NCBI GenBank assembly: GCA_027315065.1
Contig: DAHUYT010000012.1
Span: 11,036 to 50,690, forward strand
DNA length: 39,655 bases
Origin: Nitrososphaerota archaeon
GTDB lineage: Archaea; Thermoproteota; Nitrososphaeria; Nitrososphaerales; Nitrosopumilaceae
Reading direction: 5' to 3'
Below are positions 27,194 through 35,250 of this stretch, piece after piece (position 1 is the first letter of the stretch; each line of letters begins with the position of its first letter). Under the pieces are notes generated by a model that was not told the origin of the DNA, did not search any database, and saw nothing but the letters and a program-made list of their open reading frames with translations. Made by a program: the position numbers and the translations under genes.

Positions 27194-28396
27194 TTAAACT
27201 GTAATAAAGCCAGACTTGAGTGCCGATAATGCTATGTTTAGTCCAAATAAAATAAAAGTAAAGATATACAGCGATAGCATAGTTCCCTTCAATGCTTTTT
27301 CAGACATTCTTTTTTCAATTATGCTATGGATAAATTTGCCGCCATCAAGTATGGGCAAAGGTAGCATGTTGAATATTCCAATAAAAAATGATAACATCCA
27401 CAACCACAACAAAAACATGAATACATCTGGACTCCAATGTATGTAATAGGGTACTACTGGCTTGTAGGAAGGTAACGCAGCCCTCATGATCCCAAGCATG
27501 CCCTTATGGGGGTCGTCTTTTGACGGAGTAGTTATCACAGGAATTTGAAGAGTCTGTCCTGATCTGGTTACAGTGACAGTTGCAGTATCTCCTGGCTTTA
27601 GCTGAACTTTTGTAAAGTCTTGTGGCAGATTTATGTGAATTCCATTGATCTCTGTTATAATGTCGTTTTTTTGTAGTCCGGCCTTTTCAGCTCCTGATCC
27701 AGGTTCGACAGAAATTATTGGAACTCCCAAAGGTTCACTGTATAGTACATTTCGTATGCCGTCTGGCATGATCAGGGCAAAAGATGGATTGAACAAAAGA
27801 AGGCCTGCAATGACAAAAGAGAATATAACATTTGATGTTGCACCTGCACCGATTACTCTGAGCCGTGACATTTTTTTAGCTTTCGCAAATTCTTCTTCAT
27901 CGGGTTCTACAAAACCTGCAAATAGCGCAATAAACACAGCAAAACCTCCTGTCTTGATCTTTATCTTTTCAAGGGTTGCTACTATTCCATGTGCGCCTTC
28001 ATGTATCACTAATACGATTGGCACGGCAAGAAGAAAGTACGCTATGTTGGAACTTGATTGAATTGTAACTCCGGGTATTAACACTGTCATCTCTGCAAAT
28101 GACGCTGGCTTTACAAAGTAGTTTGAAAGATTAGAGATGAGATACCAAAAACCAGCCCCCATCATTATAAACCCCAGTACGACACTTGCATTTGAGAAAA
28201 TTCTTGTTGCGCGTTCCGTTCTGCCTAAAAGCCTGGTTAAAAGTAACTGGACATTTTGATTTTTGTAGGTTATACTGTATGGTTTTATCTCAAAACCATG
28301 TTTATCCAGTTTTGAGATCTTTGCTATCGCAAATACGATAAACCATGCAATCAAGACATAGATGATAGAATTATGCTGTAAAAATTCAAATGTCAA
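27194..28396 (-). CDS. Site-2-protease-type membrane metalloprotease with PDZ domain (M50)
   Basis: Intramembrane zinc protease. HEGAH at 132-136 lies within a transmembrane segment (HExxH) and the second metal motif LPLPILDGG puts Asp351 near the end. Hydrophobic segments lie at about 10-27, 72-90, 118-137, 150-162, 187-203, 325-343 and 372-390. A PDZ domain occupies about 225-305 (LGVPIISVEPGSGAEKAGLQKNDIITEING). Such proteases cleave membrane-bound regulators or remnant signal peptides; the substrate here is unknown. TTG start; the 5' end overlaps the upstream leader of the divergent cutA gene, not its coding part. Confidence 0.91.
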   Translation of the reverse strand: MTFEFLQHNSIIYVLIAWFIVFAIAKISKLDKHGFEIKPYSITYKNQNVQLLLTRLLGRTERATRIFSNASVVLGFIMMGAGFWYLISNLSNYFVKPASFAEMTVLIPGVTIQSSSNIAYFLLAVPIVLVIHEGAHGIVATLEKIKIKTGGFAVFIALFAGFVEPDEEEFAKAKKMSRLRVIGAGATSNVIFSFVIAGLLLFNPSFALIMPDGIRNVLYSEPLGVPIISVEPGSGAEKAGLQKNDIITEINGIHINLPQDFTKVQLKPGDTATVTVTRSGQTLQIPVITTPSKDDPHKGMLGIMRAALPSYKPVVPYYIHWSPDVFMFLLWLWMLSFFIGIFNMLPLPILDGGKFIHSIIEKRMSEKALKGTMLSLYIFTFILFGLNIALSALKSGFITV

Positions 28397-28442
28397 ATTA
28401 ATTGATACTCTTTTTAGTCAGGGCAAATTTATCAGTTGCTAT

Positions 28443-28790
28443 ATGGGGATCGTGATAGTTTCAACATATCCTGACAAAAAATCCATATCTAAAATTGCAA
28501 ATATGACAGTAAACAAGGGATTAGCTGCATGTGTTAATTATACAAAAATAAACTCTGTATATGTATGGAAAGGAAAGACTGAAAACACTGAGGAGTTTTT
28601 GGCACTTTTCAAGACCACGGCAAAAACAAAAGAACTGCTCAAAGAAGAGATTGCAAAAACGCATCCATACCAAATTCCAGAAATTGTGGAACTAAAAATG
28701 GACTCGGTAAATGCATCATATCAGATCTGGCTCATGGATTCAACTCGTAAGGCTAAATCTAAGAAGAGAAACAATGCCTCCAAGAGATGA
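28443..28790 (+). CDS. cutA: CutA1 divalent-cation tolerance protein
   Basis: Small trimeric ferredoxin-like protein linked to copper tolerance in bacteria; the molecular role in archaea is unclear. From ATG 28443: GIVIVSTYPDKKSISKIANMTVNKGLAACVN, SVYVWKGKTENTEEFLALFKTT and HPYQIPEIVELKMD are the family blocks, including the conserved Cys and the HPYxxPE motif. An upstream in-frame start (28362) would add 27 non-conserved residues. The C-terminus has a basic, low-complexity extension (STRKAKSKKRNNASKR) beyond the usual CutA end, which overlaps the pelota C-terminus on the other strand. Confidence 0.93.
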   Translation: MGIVIVSTYPDKKSISKIANMTVNKGLAACVNYTKINSVYVWKGKTENTEEFLALFKTTAKTKELLKEEIAKTHPYQIPEIVELKMDSVNASYQIWLMDSTRKAKSKKRNNASKR

Positions 28791-29792
28791 GATCCTAAGT
28801 CCTACGTCTGTTGTTGAATCTACTGCATATACCTCTACTCCCTTTCCTTCGGATTGATTTAGGAACGCGATAATCTTGTCTTCGTCATGATCCTCGAAAA
28901 TCTTGTCAGAGAAGACTAGAGATTGTACGGCACCCGCTTCGTTTGCTCTTGACGTTTCCTCAAAACCCATTGTAAACTTGTTAATTTTTTTATTTACCAT
29001 AAGCATTATCTCATCTAAAATGGAAGATACCTTTGCAATCTTGCTTTTGGTGAGTGCCTGTCTCATCGTTTCTGACTTGATAAATGTATAGATGCCGTCT
29101 TCTCCACTTGAATCAATTCCATCGATTACACGAATTGCATGTGTCTTAATAGACGGTAATTCAAAAAGAAAATTTCCTAACCTTTTTTTTGTTTCTCCAG
29201 GACCAAATATTATGATCTCATCTTTTTCCCTTATTGTAGATGATATTGCATTTTGAACCTCTTTGAAAAAATCTTCTATATTGAATTTAGATTTGTATCT
29301 TTTTCCGCTTGCGCCAGAATATAGGTTAGGTATAATCTTGAGATGAGTTCCAGTCAGTCTTCCTATGCCACAATCAGTAGTATCTACTGCAACAAGTAAG
29401 AAACTGCCAGTATCTTTCTTTCCAAAAATCAATTTATTTTCAATATCGCTCCAATTTTTCTTAATCAGAGTTATTGGCTCGCCAATTCTCAGAGTTATGG
29501 AATGATGTGAACCCTTGCTAACGGATTCACTGTCTGATTCTGTTATTATTCCATGAACTTTTAATCTGTCAACGACATCATCAATGGAGATTTTTTCCAC
29601 ATCCAGCGCAACACGAATTTTGATCCTTTCTCCCCTATCAGGTCTTGCAAAGTCTTTGTCTTGTTTTACAACACGGGTAGTATCTCCTATTATTTTGTCT
29701 CTATTGCATATGACTCTTCGTAATGTAAAAAGGTCATCAGACTCTTCAGGTATTAATGCGACCGAATTTTCATCTATTTTCTTTGTAATCAA
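28740..29792 (-). CDS. pelA: mRNA surveillance protein pelota (Dom34)
   Basis: eRF1-like factor that with ABCE1 or aEF1A splits stalled ribosomes. The N-terminal Sm-like domain (1-130, with LFTLRRVICNRDKI and HHSITLRIGEPITL), central domain (about 131-260, VAVDTTDCGIG, SSTIREKDEIIIFGPGETKK) and C-terminal L7Ae-like domain (to 350, with ANEAGAVQSLVFSDKIF and EVYAVDSTTDVGLRISSLGGIVSLLRF) are all present. No GGQ motif, as expected for pelota. TTG start. Its last 17 codons overlap the cutA 3' end. Confidence 0.94.
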   Translation of the reverse strand: MITKKIDENSVALIPEESDDLFTLRRVICNRDKIIGDTTRVVKQDKDFARPDRGERIKIRVALDVEKISIDDVVDRLKVHGIITESDSESVSKGSHHSITLRIGEPITLIKKNWSDIENKLIFGKKDTGSFLLVAVDTTDCGIGRLTGTHLKIIPNLYSGASGKRYKSKFNIEDFFKEVQNAISSTIREKDEIIIFGPGETKKRLGNFLFELPSIKTHAIRVIDGIDSSGEDGIYTFIKSETMRQALTKSKIAKVSSILDEIMLMVNKKINKFTMGFEETSRANEAGAVQSLVFSDKIFEDHDEDKIIAFLNQSEGKGVEVYAVDSTTDVGLRISSLGGIVSLLRFSLTS

Positions 29793-29843
29793 CTTTGTAT
29801 CCTATAAGAACCTATAACAATAAAAAAAGAGTGATCTAATTCG

Positions 29844-30257
29844 TTAATTCATTGGACTTACCTGATTCTCTTCAGCCTTTTTTCTCAGATAATTTTGAAC
29901 CCACTCTTGTGTTATTACTCCGGCCTCAGTCAAGTTTACCAGTGTATTGGTCGATGCCTCGCCTGTTACCTTTCCAGTGGTACGTCTGATTTGTCTCCAC
30001 TTTAGATTTGTATTGCCGCTTTTTGATGAATAAATTATGCCAAGAACCTCTTTTGCATTGACAAAAATCATATCGCGAATCTTTTTGAGAGTTACCTTGT
30101 CTGCTGCTTCTACATAGATTAAACCAGGTGAAGTCTCACGTTCAGGAAACACTTCGTAATCTTCCAAGTAACTTTCCGGAACAAACGAATTACACGTACT
30201 TAGGATTACGAATTTCCTAAAACTTTCAAGTGAACAGGTAGCGTCGATTGTTACCAT
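29844..30257 (-). CDS. Conserved-looking hypothetical protein
   Basis: A 137-residue soluble protein of unknown family. The first 90 residues look alpha/beta (RKFVILSTCN, GLIYVEAADKVTLKKIRDMIF, VLGIIYSS), then a basic stretch (KWRQIRRTTGKVTGEAS) and a helical C-terminus (TQEWVQNYLRKKAEENQ). No membrane segment or metal motif. Starts at ATG 30257; pelA begins about 50 bases downstream on the same strand, so the two may be co-transcribed and the protein could act in ribosome quality control, but that is only positional inference. Confidence 0.7.
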   Translation of the reverse strand: MVTIDATCSLESFRKFVILSTCNSFVPESYLEDYEVFPERETSPGLIYVEAADKVTLKKIRDMIFVNAKEVLGIIYSSKSGNTNLKWRQIRRTTGKVTGEASTNTLVNLTEAGVITQEWVQNYLRKKAEENQVSPMN

Positions 30258-30331
30258 TTATCTAGATTTAGCAACCGCCTTTTATCAAGCTTCTTGAAAG
30301 ACTCAATTAGGAACAAAAAAAATTACTTATT

Positions 30332-30392
30332 GCAGGCGTTGATGACCAAATCCCTTTGATTTGATGAGAAGGATCTTGAGTTCTGAGCCTGC
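30332..30392 (+). ncRNA. C/D-box guide sRNA candidate
   Basis: Six-base terminal stem GCAGGC/GCCTGC brackets a C box TTGATGA (30339-30345), a D'-like TTGA (30356-30359), a C' box TTGATGA (30361-30367) and a D box CTGA (30383-30386). The 61-base size is typical of archaeal C/D sRNAs that guide rRNA or tRNA 2'-O-methylation through L7Ae, Nop5 and fibrillarin. Guide segments are 30346-30355 before D' and 30368-30382 before D. The one-base D'-C' gap is short and the D' is imperfect, so the D guide is the more reliable. The strand could in principle be the other, but the box order fits plus only. Targets not assigned. Confidence 0.75.
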
Positions 30393-30398
30393 ACTTGA

Positions 30399-30405
30399 TT
30401 TTTAT
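30399..30405 (+). promoter_or_regulatory. TATA-like box of yjbQ
   Basis: TTTTTAT is centred about 27 bases before the ATG at 30429, and begins seven bases after the guide RNA ends, so the downstream gene is probably read from its own leaderless promoter. Confidence 0.5.
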
Positions 30406-30428
30406 GAAATGAGAAATTCTACTATATC

Positions 30429-30848
30429 ATGAAATCATTCACTGAATATTTGACGTTTAATATTCAATCACGAAGAGGATTTGTGAATATTACTCATGAC
30501 GTGCAAAAAATAATTCAGAAGAGTGGGGTCAAAGATGGCATCTGTCTAGTTAATGCGATGCATATTACAGCTAGTGTATTTATCAATGATGATGAAATCG
30601 GTCTTCATCAAGACTATGAGAAATGGCTCGAAGATTTGGCGCCTCATGAACCAATATCAAAATATGAGCATAATAAAACAGGAGAAGACAATGCAGACGC
30701 CCATCTCAAGAGACAAATCATGGGAAGAGAAGTTGTAGTTGCGATAACAAACGGTCAACTTGATTTTGGACCCTGGGAGCAGGTATTCTACGGAGAGTTT
30801 GACGGGCTAAGACCAAAACGTGTACTTGTAAAGATTATTGGTGAATAG
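30429..30848 (+). CDS. YjbQ/UPF0047 family protein
   Basis: The 139 residues have the family blocks [33 protein letters not shown], and a C-terminal [35 protein letters not shown]. YjbQ proteins have been shown to have weak thiamine-phosphate synthase activity in E. coli and contain conserved histidines that may bind metal; the physiological function is unsettled. ATG start with a well-placed TATA box. Its stop is immediately adjacent to the stop of the small zinc-ribbon gene on the opposite strand. Confidence 0.9.
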   Translation: MKSFTEYLTFNIQSRRGFVNITHDVQKIIQKSGVKDGICLVNAMHITASVFINDDEIGLHQDYEKWLEDLAPHEPISKYEHNKTGEDNADAHLKRQIMGREVVVAITNGQLDFGPWEQVFYGEFDGLRPKRVLVKIIGE

Positions 30849-31010
30849 CTAACTCAGAGAACCGCGTTTTTGGCTTCCTTCTGTAACCGGCATATTCTTA
30901 AAGCTCTCTTCATGATTCTGAGGACCGTGACTACATTTAACGCAACCAACCTTAAAGCCATTAGAATCCTTAACATATGTCTCACAACCACAGAAACAAG
31001 CCATACTCAT
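30849..31010 (-). CDS. 53-residue cysteine-rich zinc-ribbon-like protein
   Basis: On the minus strand an ATG at 31010 opens 53 codons ending in TAG at 30849. The product starts MSMACFCGCETYV and has a second pair CVKCSHGPQNHEE, so four to five cysteines and two histidines suit one zinc site. It is too short for many gene callers. Starts about 36 bases after the DtxR-type regulator stop on the same strand, so the two could be co-transcribed; its stop is directly adjacent to yjbQ. Family unknown. Evidence for coding is the cysteine spacing, uninterrupted frame, and gene-like fit between neighbours. Confidence 0.65.
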   Translation of the reverse strand: MSMACFCGCETYVKDSNGFKVGCVKCSHGPQNHEESFKNMPVTEGSQKRGSLS

Positions 31011-31046
31011 TTCAAAATCTAATCCATGATATAACTTGTTTCAAAA

Positions 31047-31487
31047 CTAAATCTTACAACACTTTCCACGAGGGATGTCATGCCCGTGGGGGCATTTTCT
31101 TGGATGCTTTAACATCGTACATAGGGCATCTGTGAACTGTTCGTTCATGTGATGCTCTATTCCACAAACCATCTCTTCATCAATGTCAACCTTGAGGGCG
31201 CTATCCATCAAAACTTCCAGCAGTCTACTATTTCGCATCATGTTGGAACCAATCTGTTCCCCATTCTTGGTTAGGGAGACTCCACCTTTGTTATAGTTTA
31301 CAAGATTGGTATCATCCAGCTTTTTTAACATCTGTACAACGCTTGGCTGTCTTACATTTAGCATCTTTGCTATCGTGCTTATCTTTACTGGATCTCCGCC
31401 TTCCTTTATGTGCCATATTGCCTTTAAGTACATCTCAACATGCTCGGCCTCTGCCGTCCCAACAAACAGAACTTCTTGATCTTTCAT
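31047..31487 (-). CDS. DtxR/MntR-family metal-dependent transcription regulator
   Basis: A winged-helix DNA-binding domain (about 15-75: HVEMYLKAIWHI, ISTIAKMLNVRQPSVVQMLKKLDDTNLVNYNKGG) is followed by the metal-binding dimerisation domain with CGIEHHMNEQFTDALC and the characteristic end KHPRKCPHGHDIP. The 146-residue length is the short form without the SH3-like domain. A GKCCKI tail adds two cysteines. It would repress uptake or storage genes in response to Fe or Mn; the metal is not decided by the sequence. It follows the TrmB gene by 20 bases, so co-transcription is likely. Confidence 0.92.
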   Translation of the reverse strand: MKDQEVLFVGTAEAEHVEMYLKAIWHIKEGGDPVKISTIAKMLNVRQPSVVQMLKKLDDTNLVNYNKGGVSLTKNGEQIGSNMMRNSRLLEVLMDSALKVDIDEEMVCGIEHHMNEQFTDALCTMLKHPRKCPHGHDIPRGKCCKI

Positions 31488-31507
31488 AATATTTTGTAGT
31501 GTTTACC

Positions 31508-32278
31508 TTACTTTACGTCTTTTGATTCTCTCAATAAATATTCAAAGTACTCGCGCGCAAAGCCTGCAAGACCGGAGTGATCAGCCCATATGGCAACAGC
31601 TTCTTTTGAACCAGAGGTACCTAGTTCTTCTCCAAGTAACAAAACTACATATCTCTTATCTGAGATGATGCCTCCTCCAAAGAGTCCTTTTTTTAATTTA
31701 ACCTTGGATACACGTGACAGCGACTTTAACGTATCAGTATCAACATCTTCAGATACCAAAATTATAATATCTACGCCTCTATCGTGCAATGATCTAAGCT
31801 TTGGCAACGCTTCCTTTGCCACAACCTCGGCGACTTTGGGTATGGCAATCATTACCTCATTTCTGCAAGAGTCAACCATTTCTAGAATCTTGGTTGCTAT
31901 ATTTACGACTCCTGAAATGATCCAAATATCAGGTCTCTCGCTTGTTCCGCTTTGTTCGTAGAGTGGCGTAAGTTCCTTCAGTATCACACTCTCGTTATTT
32001 CTGAAATCTGTCTCAGCTTGCTGTCTTGACGTCTGTACAGCTGTAGCAGGAGATTTTGCAAAATATTGCGTGGGGCGTGAATCATCGGAACCTATCCATC
32101 CCTTATCTTCTAGGGTGCCTAACACCTCGTATATCTTGGAATAGGGCACTCCTGACTTTTGACTCAGGTCAGAGGCTGTTATTGGACCAGTCTTAAGAAG
32201 GGAAGCATACGTCTTTATCTCATAACTTGTAAGCCCCATCTTCTCAAGGGCCTTCCTAGTCTTATCAGACAGGCTCAT
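31508..32278 (-). CDS. TrmB-family transcription regulator
   Basis: An N-terminal TrmB winged helix (about 1-70: LEKMGLTSYEIKTYASLLKTGPITASDLSQKSGVPYSKIYEVLGTLEDKGWI) is typical. The second part (95-250) is the effector/regulatory TrmB_C-like region with DIWIISGVVNIATKIL, LHDRGVDIIILVSEDVD, no long sugar-binding extension, and a C-terminal coil. The 256-residue length fits archaeal TrmB-type regulators. ATG 32278 has a minus-strand ACATATATCA box about 28 bases upstream. It is divergent from the tetraether synthase candidate; a role in its control is plausible only from position. Confidence 0.9.
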   Translation of the reverse strand: MSLSDKTRKALEKMGLTSYEIKTYASLLKTGPITASDLSQKSGVPYSKIYEVLGTLEDKGWIGSDDSRPTQYFAKSPATAVQTSRQQAETDFRNNESVILKELTPLYEQSGTSERPDIWIISGVVNIATKILEMVDSCRNEVMIAIPKVAEVVAKEALPKLRSLHDRGVDIIILVSEDVDTDTLKSLSRVSKVKLKKGLFGGGIISDKRYVVLLLGEELGTSGSKEAVAIWADHSGLAGFAREYFEYLLRESKDVK

Positions 32279-32422
32279 GTAATATCAATCAAAGGATTCA
32301 TGATATATGTGTCTGGGATCGGAGTTTGATCTCAGGCCAGGCACGCACGAGTTCTACCTAATCATCTGGTGTCTTGTTGGAAATGTATTAAATACTCTTT
32401 CCGGAGATATGCCAGTAACAGC
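32279..32422. promoter_or_regulatory. Divergent promoter region with inverted repeat (TrmB gene/radical-SAM gene)
   Basis: This 144-base gap holds a minus-strand TATA-like box (32301-32310) about 28 bases before the TrmB gene, an inverted repeat CTGGGATC (32313-32320)/GATCTCAG (32328-32335) with one G-T type mismatch and a seven-base loop, and a plus-strand TATTAAATAC (about 32385-32394) about 30 bases before ATG 32423. The repeat lies just upstream of the TrmB promoter and may be an operator. Confidence 0.45.
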
Positions 32423-34087
32423 ATGGAACTAATTCAAATATCTAATCTAAAGACTCCTACTATAGGTAAAAAATCTACCATCAGGTTTACTCAAAGCATA
32501 TGTCCAGACTGCAACATGATACTTGATGCCGAGGTCTTTGAAAGAGACGGCAAGGTATTCATGACAAAGACCTGCCCCACACATGGTGAATGTGAGGAGC
32601 TCTATTTTGGTTCATATGAGATGTACAGGAAGTTTAGTACCTATTGGATGGACGGCAAGGGTGCTCATGCTCCTAATGTGATGATTGACAAGTGCTCTTG
32701 TCCAAATAACTGTGGATTGTGCTCTAATCATCTCTCACACAGCGGTCTAGCAAACATGATAGTAACTAACAGATGTGATTTGACTTGCTGGTATTGCTTC
32801 TTTTATGTAAAGAAAGGTCTTGAAGGTGCATACATGTATGAGCCTACCCAAGATCAGGTAAGAGCAATGATGAAGACCCTAAAGGCAGAAAGGCCAATTC
32901 CTGGTAACTCTATGCAAATTACTGGCGGTGAACCAATGCTAAGAGAAGACATTGCTGACGTTATCAAAATAATGAAAGAAGAAGGTGTAGACCACATACA
33001 GATGAATACAAACGGAATTAGGTTTGCTCTAGATCCGGAAGCACTGCGAGAAGTCAGGCTTGCGGGTGTAAATAATCTATATCTTAGCTTTGACGGTGTA
33101 ACTCCAAGAACAAATCCGAAGAATCATTGGGAAATTCCATATGCATTAGAAAGTGCAAGAAAGACAGGAACCACTGTTGTCTTTGTTCCTACAGTTATCA
33201 AATCAATTAATGATCATGAACTAGGCGGCATTATCAGATACGCACAAAAGAATCTTGATGTTGTGCATGCAGTTAACTTCCAGCCAGTCTCGCTGACAGG
33301 AAGAATGGGCAAGAAAGAGCGTGAGAAATACAGAATCACAATACCTGACTGTATACAAAGAATTGAAGAGCAAACAGGTGCTGAAGTAACAGTAGATGAC
33401 TGGTTCCCAGTTCCAAGCTGTATGCCACTGACAAACGTTATTGAGGCATTTTCAAGTAAACCAAAATACGAATTATCAATTCACTTTGCGTGTGGTGCAG
33501 GAACATACATCTTTGAAGATCAGGACACCAAAAAGTTTGTTCCATTAACGAAATTTGCAGATATTCAAGGAATGCTTGAGCTCTTTGAAGACAAGGCAGA
33601 AGAGATTCGTTCTGGCAAAAACAAGTACTTTACAATGCTAGAGGTCGTAAGAAGACTCTCAAGCTTTGTTGATAGAAAGAAACAGCCAGCAGGCCTTGAC
33701 TTGGCAAAGATGTTTGGCAACATCTTGATGAAGAGATCATTTGATTCAGTTGGTTCATGGCATGTAAAGGGACTCTTCTTAGGTATGATGCATTTTCAAG
33801 ACAAGTATAACGAAGACTTGGAAAGACTGCAAAGATGCGATATCCACTATGTGACACCGGACCTTAGAATAATTCCATTCTGTGCATTCAACGTAATACC
33901 AGAATGGTATAGAGACAGAATCCAAAAGAAATATTCTACAACAGTAGAAGAATGGGAACAAAGAGTTGGAGCAAAACTAGAAGATGGTCTCTACAGGGGT
34001 ATCATGAGAAGAGGCTCAGGTGATGAGCTTGCAGCAGGATGTGCAAAAAGCCAGATGTTCCACGAAGCATCTCAAGCTTTGATGTAA
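32423..34087 (+). CDS. Radical-SAM protein, candidate tetraether lipid synthase (Tes)
   Basis: About 554 residues from ATG 32423. The N-terminal ICPDC (Cys27/30), CPTHG (Cys51) and CxCPNNCGLC (Cys91-100) cysteines supply extra metal or FeS sites; the radical-SAM core motif RCDLTCWYCFF (Cys118, 122, 125) and the GGEP loop (ITGGEPMLREDI) follow; further cysteines are at SCMPL, HFACGAG and CAFN. The N-terminal CPxC...CPxHG plus cysteine cluster is the layout of the MJ0619-type family, one member of which is the tetraether synthase that joins two diether lipids into GDGT. Thaumarchaeota make GDGT/crenarchaeol, so the role is expected. Upstream in-frame TTG (32369) adds a non-conserved stretch and was not used. 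Family placement is by motif pattern; other MJ0619-like functions remain possible. Confidence 0.78.
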   Translation: MELIQISNLKTPTIGKKSTIRFTQSICPDCNMILDAEVFERDGKVFMTKTCPTHGECEELYFGSYEMYRKFSTYWMDGKGAHAPNVMIDKCSCPNNCGLCSNHLSHSGLANMIVTNRCDLTCWYCFFYVKKGLEGAYMYEPTQDQVRAMMKTLKAERPIPGNSMQITGGEPMLREDIADVIKIMKEEGVDHIQMNTNGIRFALDPEALREVRLAGVNNLYLSFDGVTPRTNPKNHWEIPYALESARKTGTTVVFVPTVIKSINDHELGGIIRYAQKNLDVVHAVNFQPVSLTGRMGKKEREKYRITIPDCIQRIEEQTGAEVTVDDWFPVPSCMPLTNVIEAFSSKPKYELSIHFACGAGTYIFEDQDTKKFVPLTKFADIQGMLELFEDKAEEIRSGKNKYFTMLEVVRRLSSFVDRKKQPAGLDLAKMFGNILMKRSFDSVGSWHVKGLFLGMMHFQDKYNEDLERLQRCDIHYVTPDLRIIPFCAFNVIPEWYRDRIQKKYSTTVEEWEQRVGAKLEDGLYRGIMRRGSGDELAAGCAKSQMFHEASQALM

Positions 34088-34160
34088 ATTTTATTTCATC
34101 AAATCTCTCACCTTCAAAATTCTAAAGATTAAGTGTAAGAGCATTACACCACAATTCTAA

Positions 34161-35243
34161 TTGAAAATAGGAATCATTCATGGGTTTGTGGGTGGTGGCG
34201 GAGGGACAGAAACAACTCTGCTTGCTCTAATTGAAGGATTGATGGAGCACAAACACATCGTAAACCTGTACACAGTTTCTAAACCGACAATTCCACTACC
34301 TAACATAAAAATCCAATCTATCTTTCCTTTTCGCTTGCCATCTTTTGGCTTGTATCAGAGATATCTTGAATCAAAACTAACTGAAAAGGCAAAAGATGAC
34401 GATCTGATAGTGCAGGTGTCTGGAGGCATAGCCATGCCAAACAGAAAAGACCAAAAAATTATAATTTATTGTCACCATGATTTTAGAAACGAAACAGAAA
34501 AAGATGTTACAAAGTACAAGGGCATATGGTCCGCATATTACAAGCCATACTATATTCTAAGCCAAAAATTTGTCAGTCAGATAGGCAATGAAAACATTAT
34601 ACTTGTAGCAAATTCAAAATTCATACAGGATTCTCTTAAGAGTAGATTTGGGAAAGATTCTATTATAATTTACCCGCCAGTTGATGTTGACATATTTCAG
34701 AATAACCTGAATAAAGAACAACGAGTGCTCACCATCTCGAGATATTCTCAGGAAAAGAACTTGGAATTTGCAATAGATGCATTAAATGAGATAGATACGC
34801 CGTATACCATTATTGGCAATACCAAAACTAGAGTAAATGAGCTATATTATGAGAGTCTTGCCACAAAAATCAAGAATGGAAAATCAACTGGAAAAATACT
34901 GCTAATGAAAAACATAGAACGCGACGAAGTGATAGAGAACCTGAAGAGATCAAAAGTGTATTTTCACGCATCACCTGAAACCTTTGGAATTTCTGTTGTT
35001 GAAAGCATAGCGGCTGGCTGTATTCCAATAGTGCCCAACAATTCTGCTCATGTGCAAACTGTTCCATTTGATGTCCTGCGATACGAACCAGATGACAAAA
35101 GAGATGCCCAAGAAAAAATCAAGAAGGCACTATTAGGAGAGTATGATGGTTTGCTGAATCAACTTAGAAACTCCATTGGCGTTTATGGAAGGGACACTTT
35201 TAAGAAATCCATGACAAACTTCATTGAAAATATAGGAAACTAA
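34161..35243 (+). CDS. Glycosyltransferase family 4 protein
   Basis: GT-B retaining glycosyltransferase. The N-terminal GFVGGGGGTETTLLALIEGL is the acceptor/donor loop of GT4 enzymes; SRYSQEKNLEFAIDAL opens the C-terminal Rossmann half; SPETFGISVVESIAAGCIPIVP carries the EX7E-type donor-binding motif. The 360-residue length is normal; no membrane segment. TTG at 34161. It stands at the edge of the surface-glycan block, 73 bases after the radical-SAM gene. Donor sugar is unknown. Confidence 0.9.
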   Translation: MKIGIIHGFVGGGGGTETTLLALIEGLMEHKHIVNLYTVSKPTIPLPNIKIQSIFPFRLPSFGLYQRYLESKLTEKAKDDDLIVQVSGGIAMPNRKDQKIIIYCHHDFRNETEKDVTKYKGIWSAYYKPYYILSQKFVSQIGNENIILVANSKFIQDSLKSRFGKDSIIIYPPVDVDIFQNNLNKEQRVLTISRYSQEKNLEFAIDALNEIDTPYTIIGNTKTRVNELYYESLATKIKNGKSTGKILLMKNIERDEVIENLKRSKVYFHASPETFGISVVESIAAGCIPIVPNNSAHVQTVPFDVLRYEPDDKRDAQEKIKKALLGEYDGLLNQLRNSIGVYGRDTFKKSMTNFIENIGN

Positions 35244-35250
35244 ATGGTTG

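Noticed and set aside
28362-28442. N-terminal extension of CutA
   Set aside because: The 27 added residues are not CutA-like and overlap the promoter of the divergent protease; ATG 28443 fits the family.
32369-32422. N-terminal extension of the radical-SAM protein
   Set aside because: Added residues are non-conserved-looking and a TATA-like box lies within; ATG 32423 is better placed.
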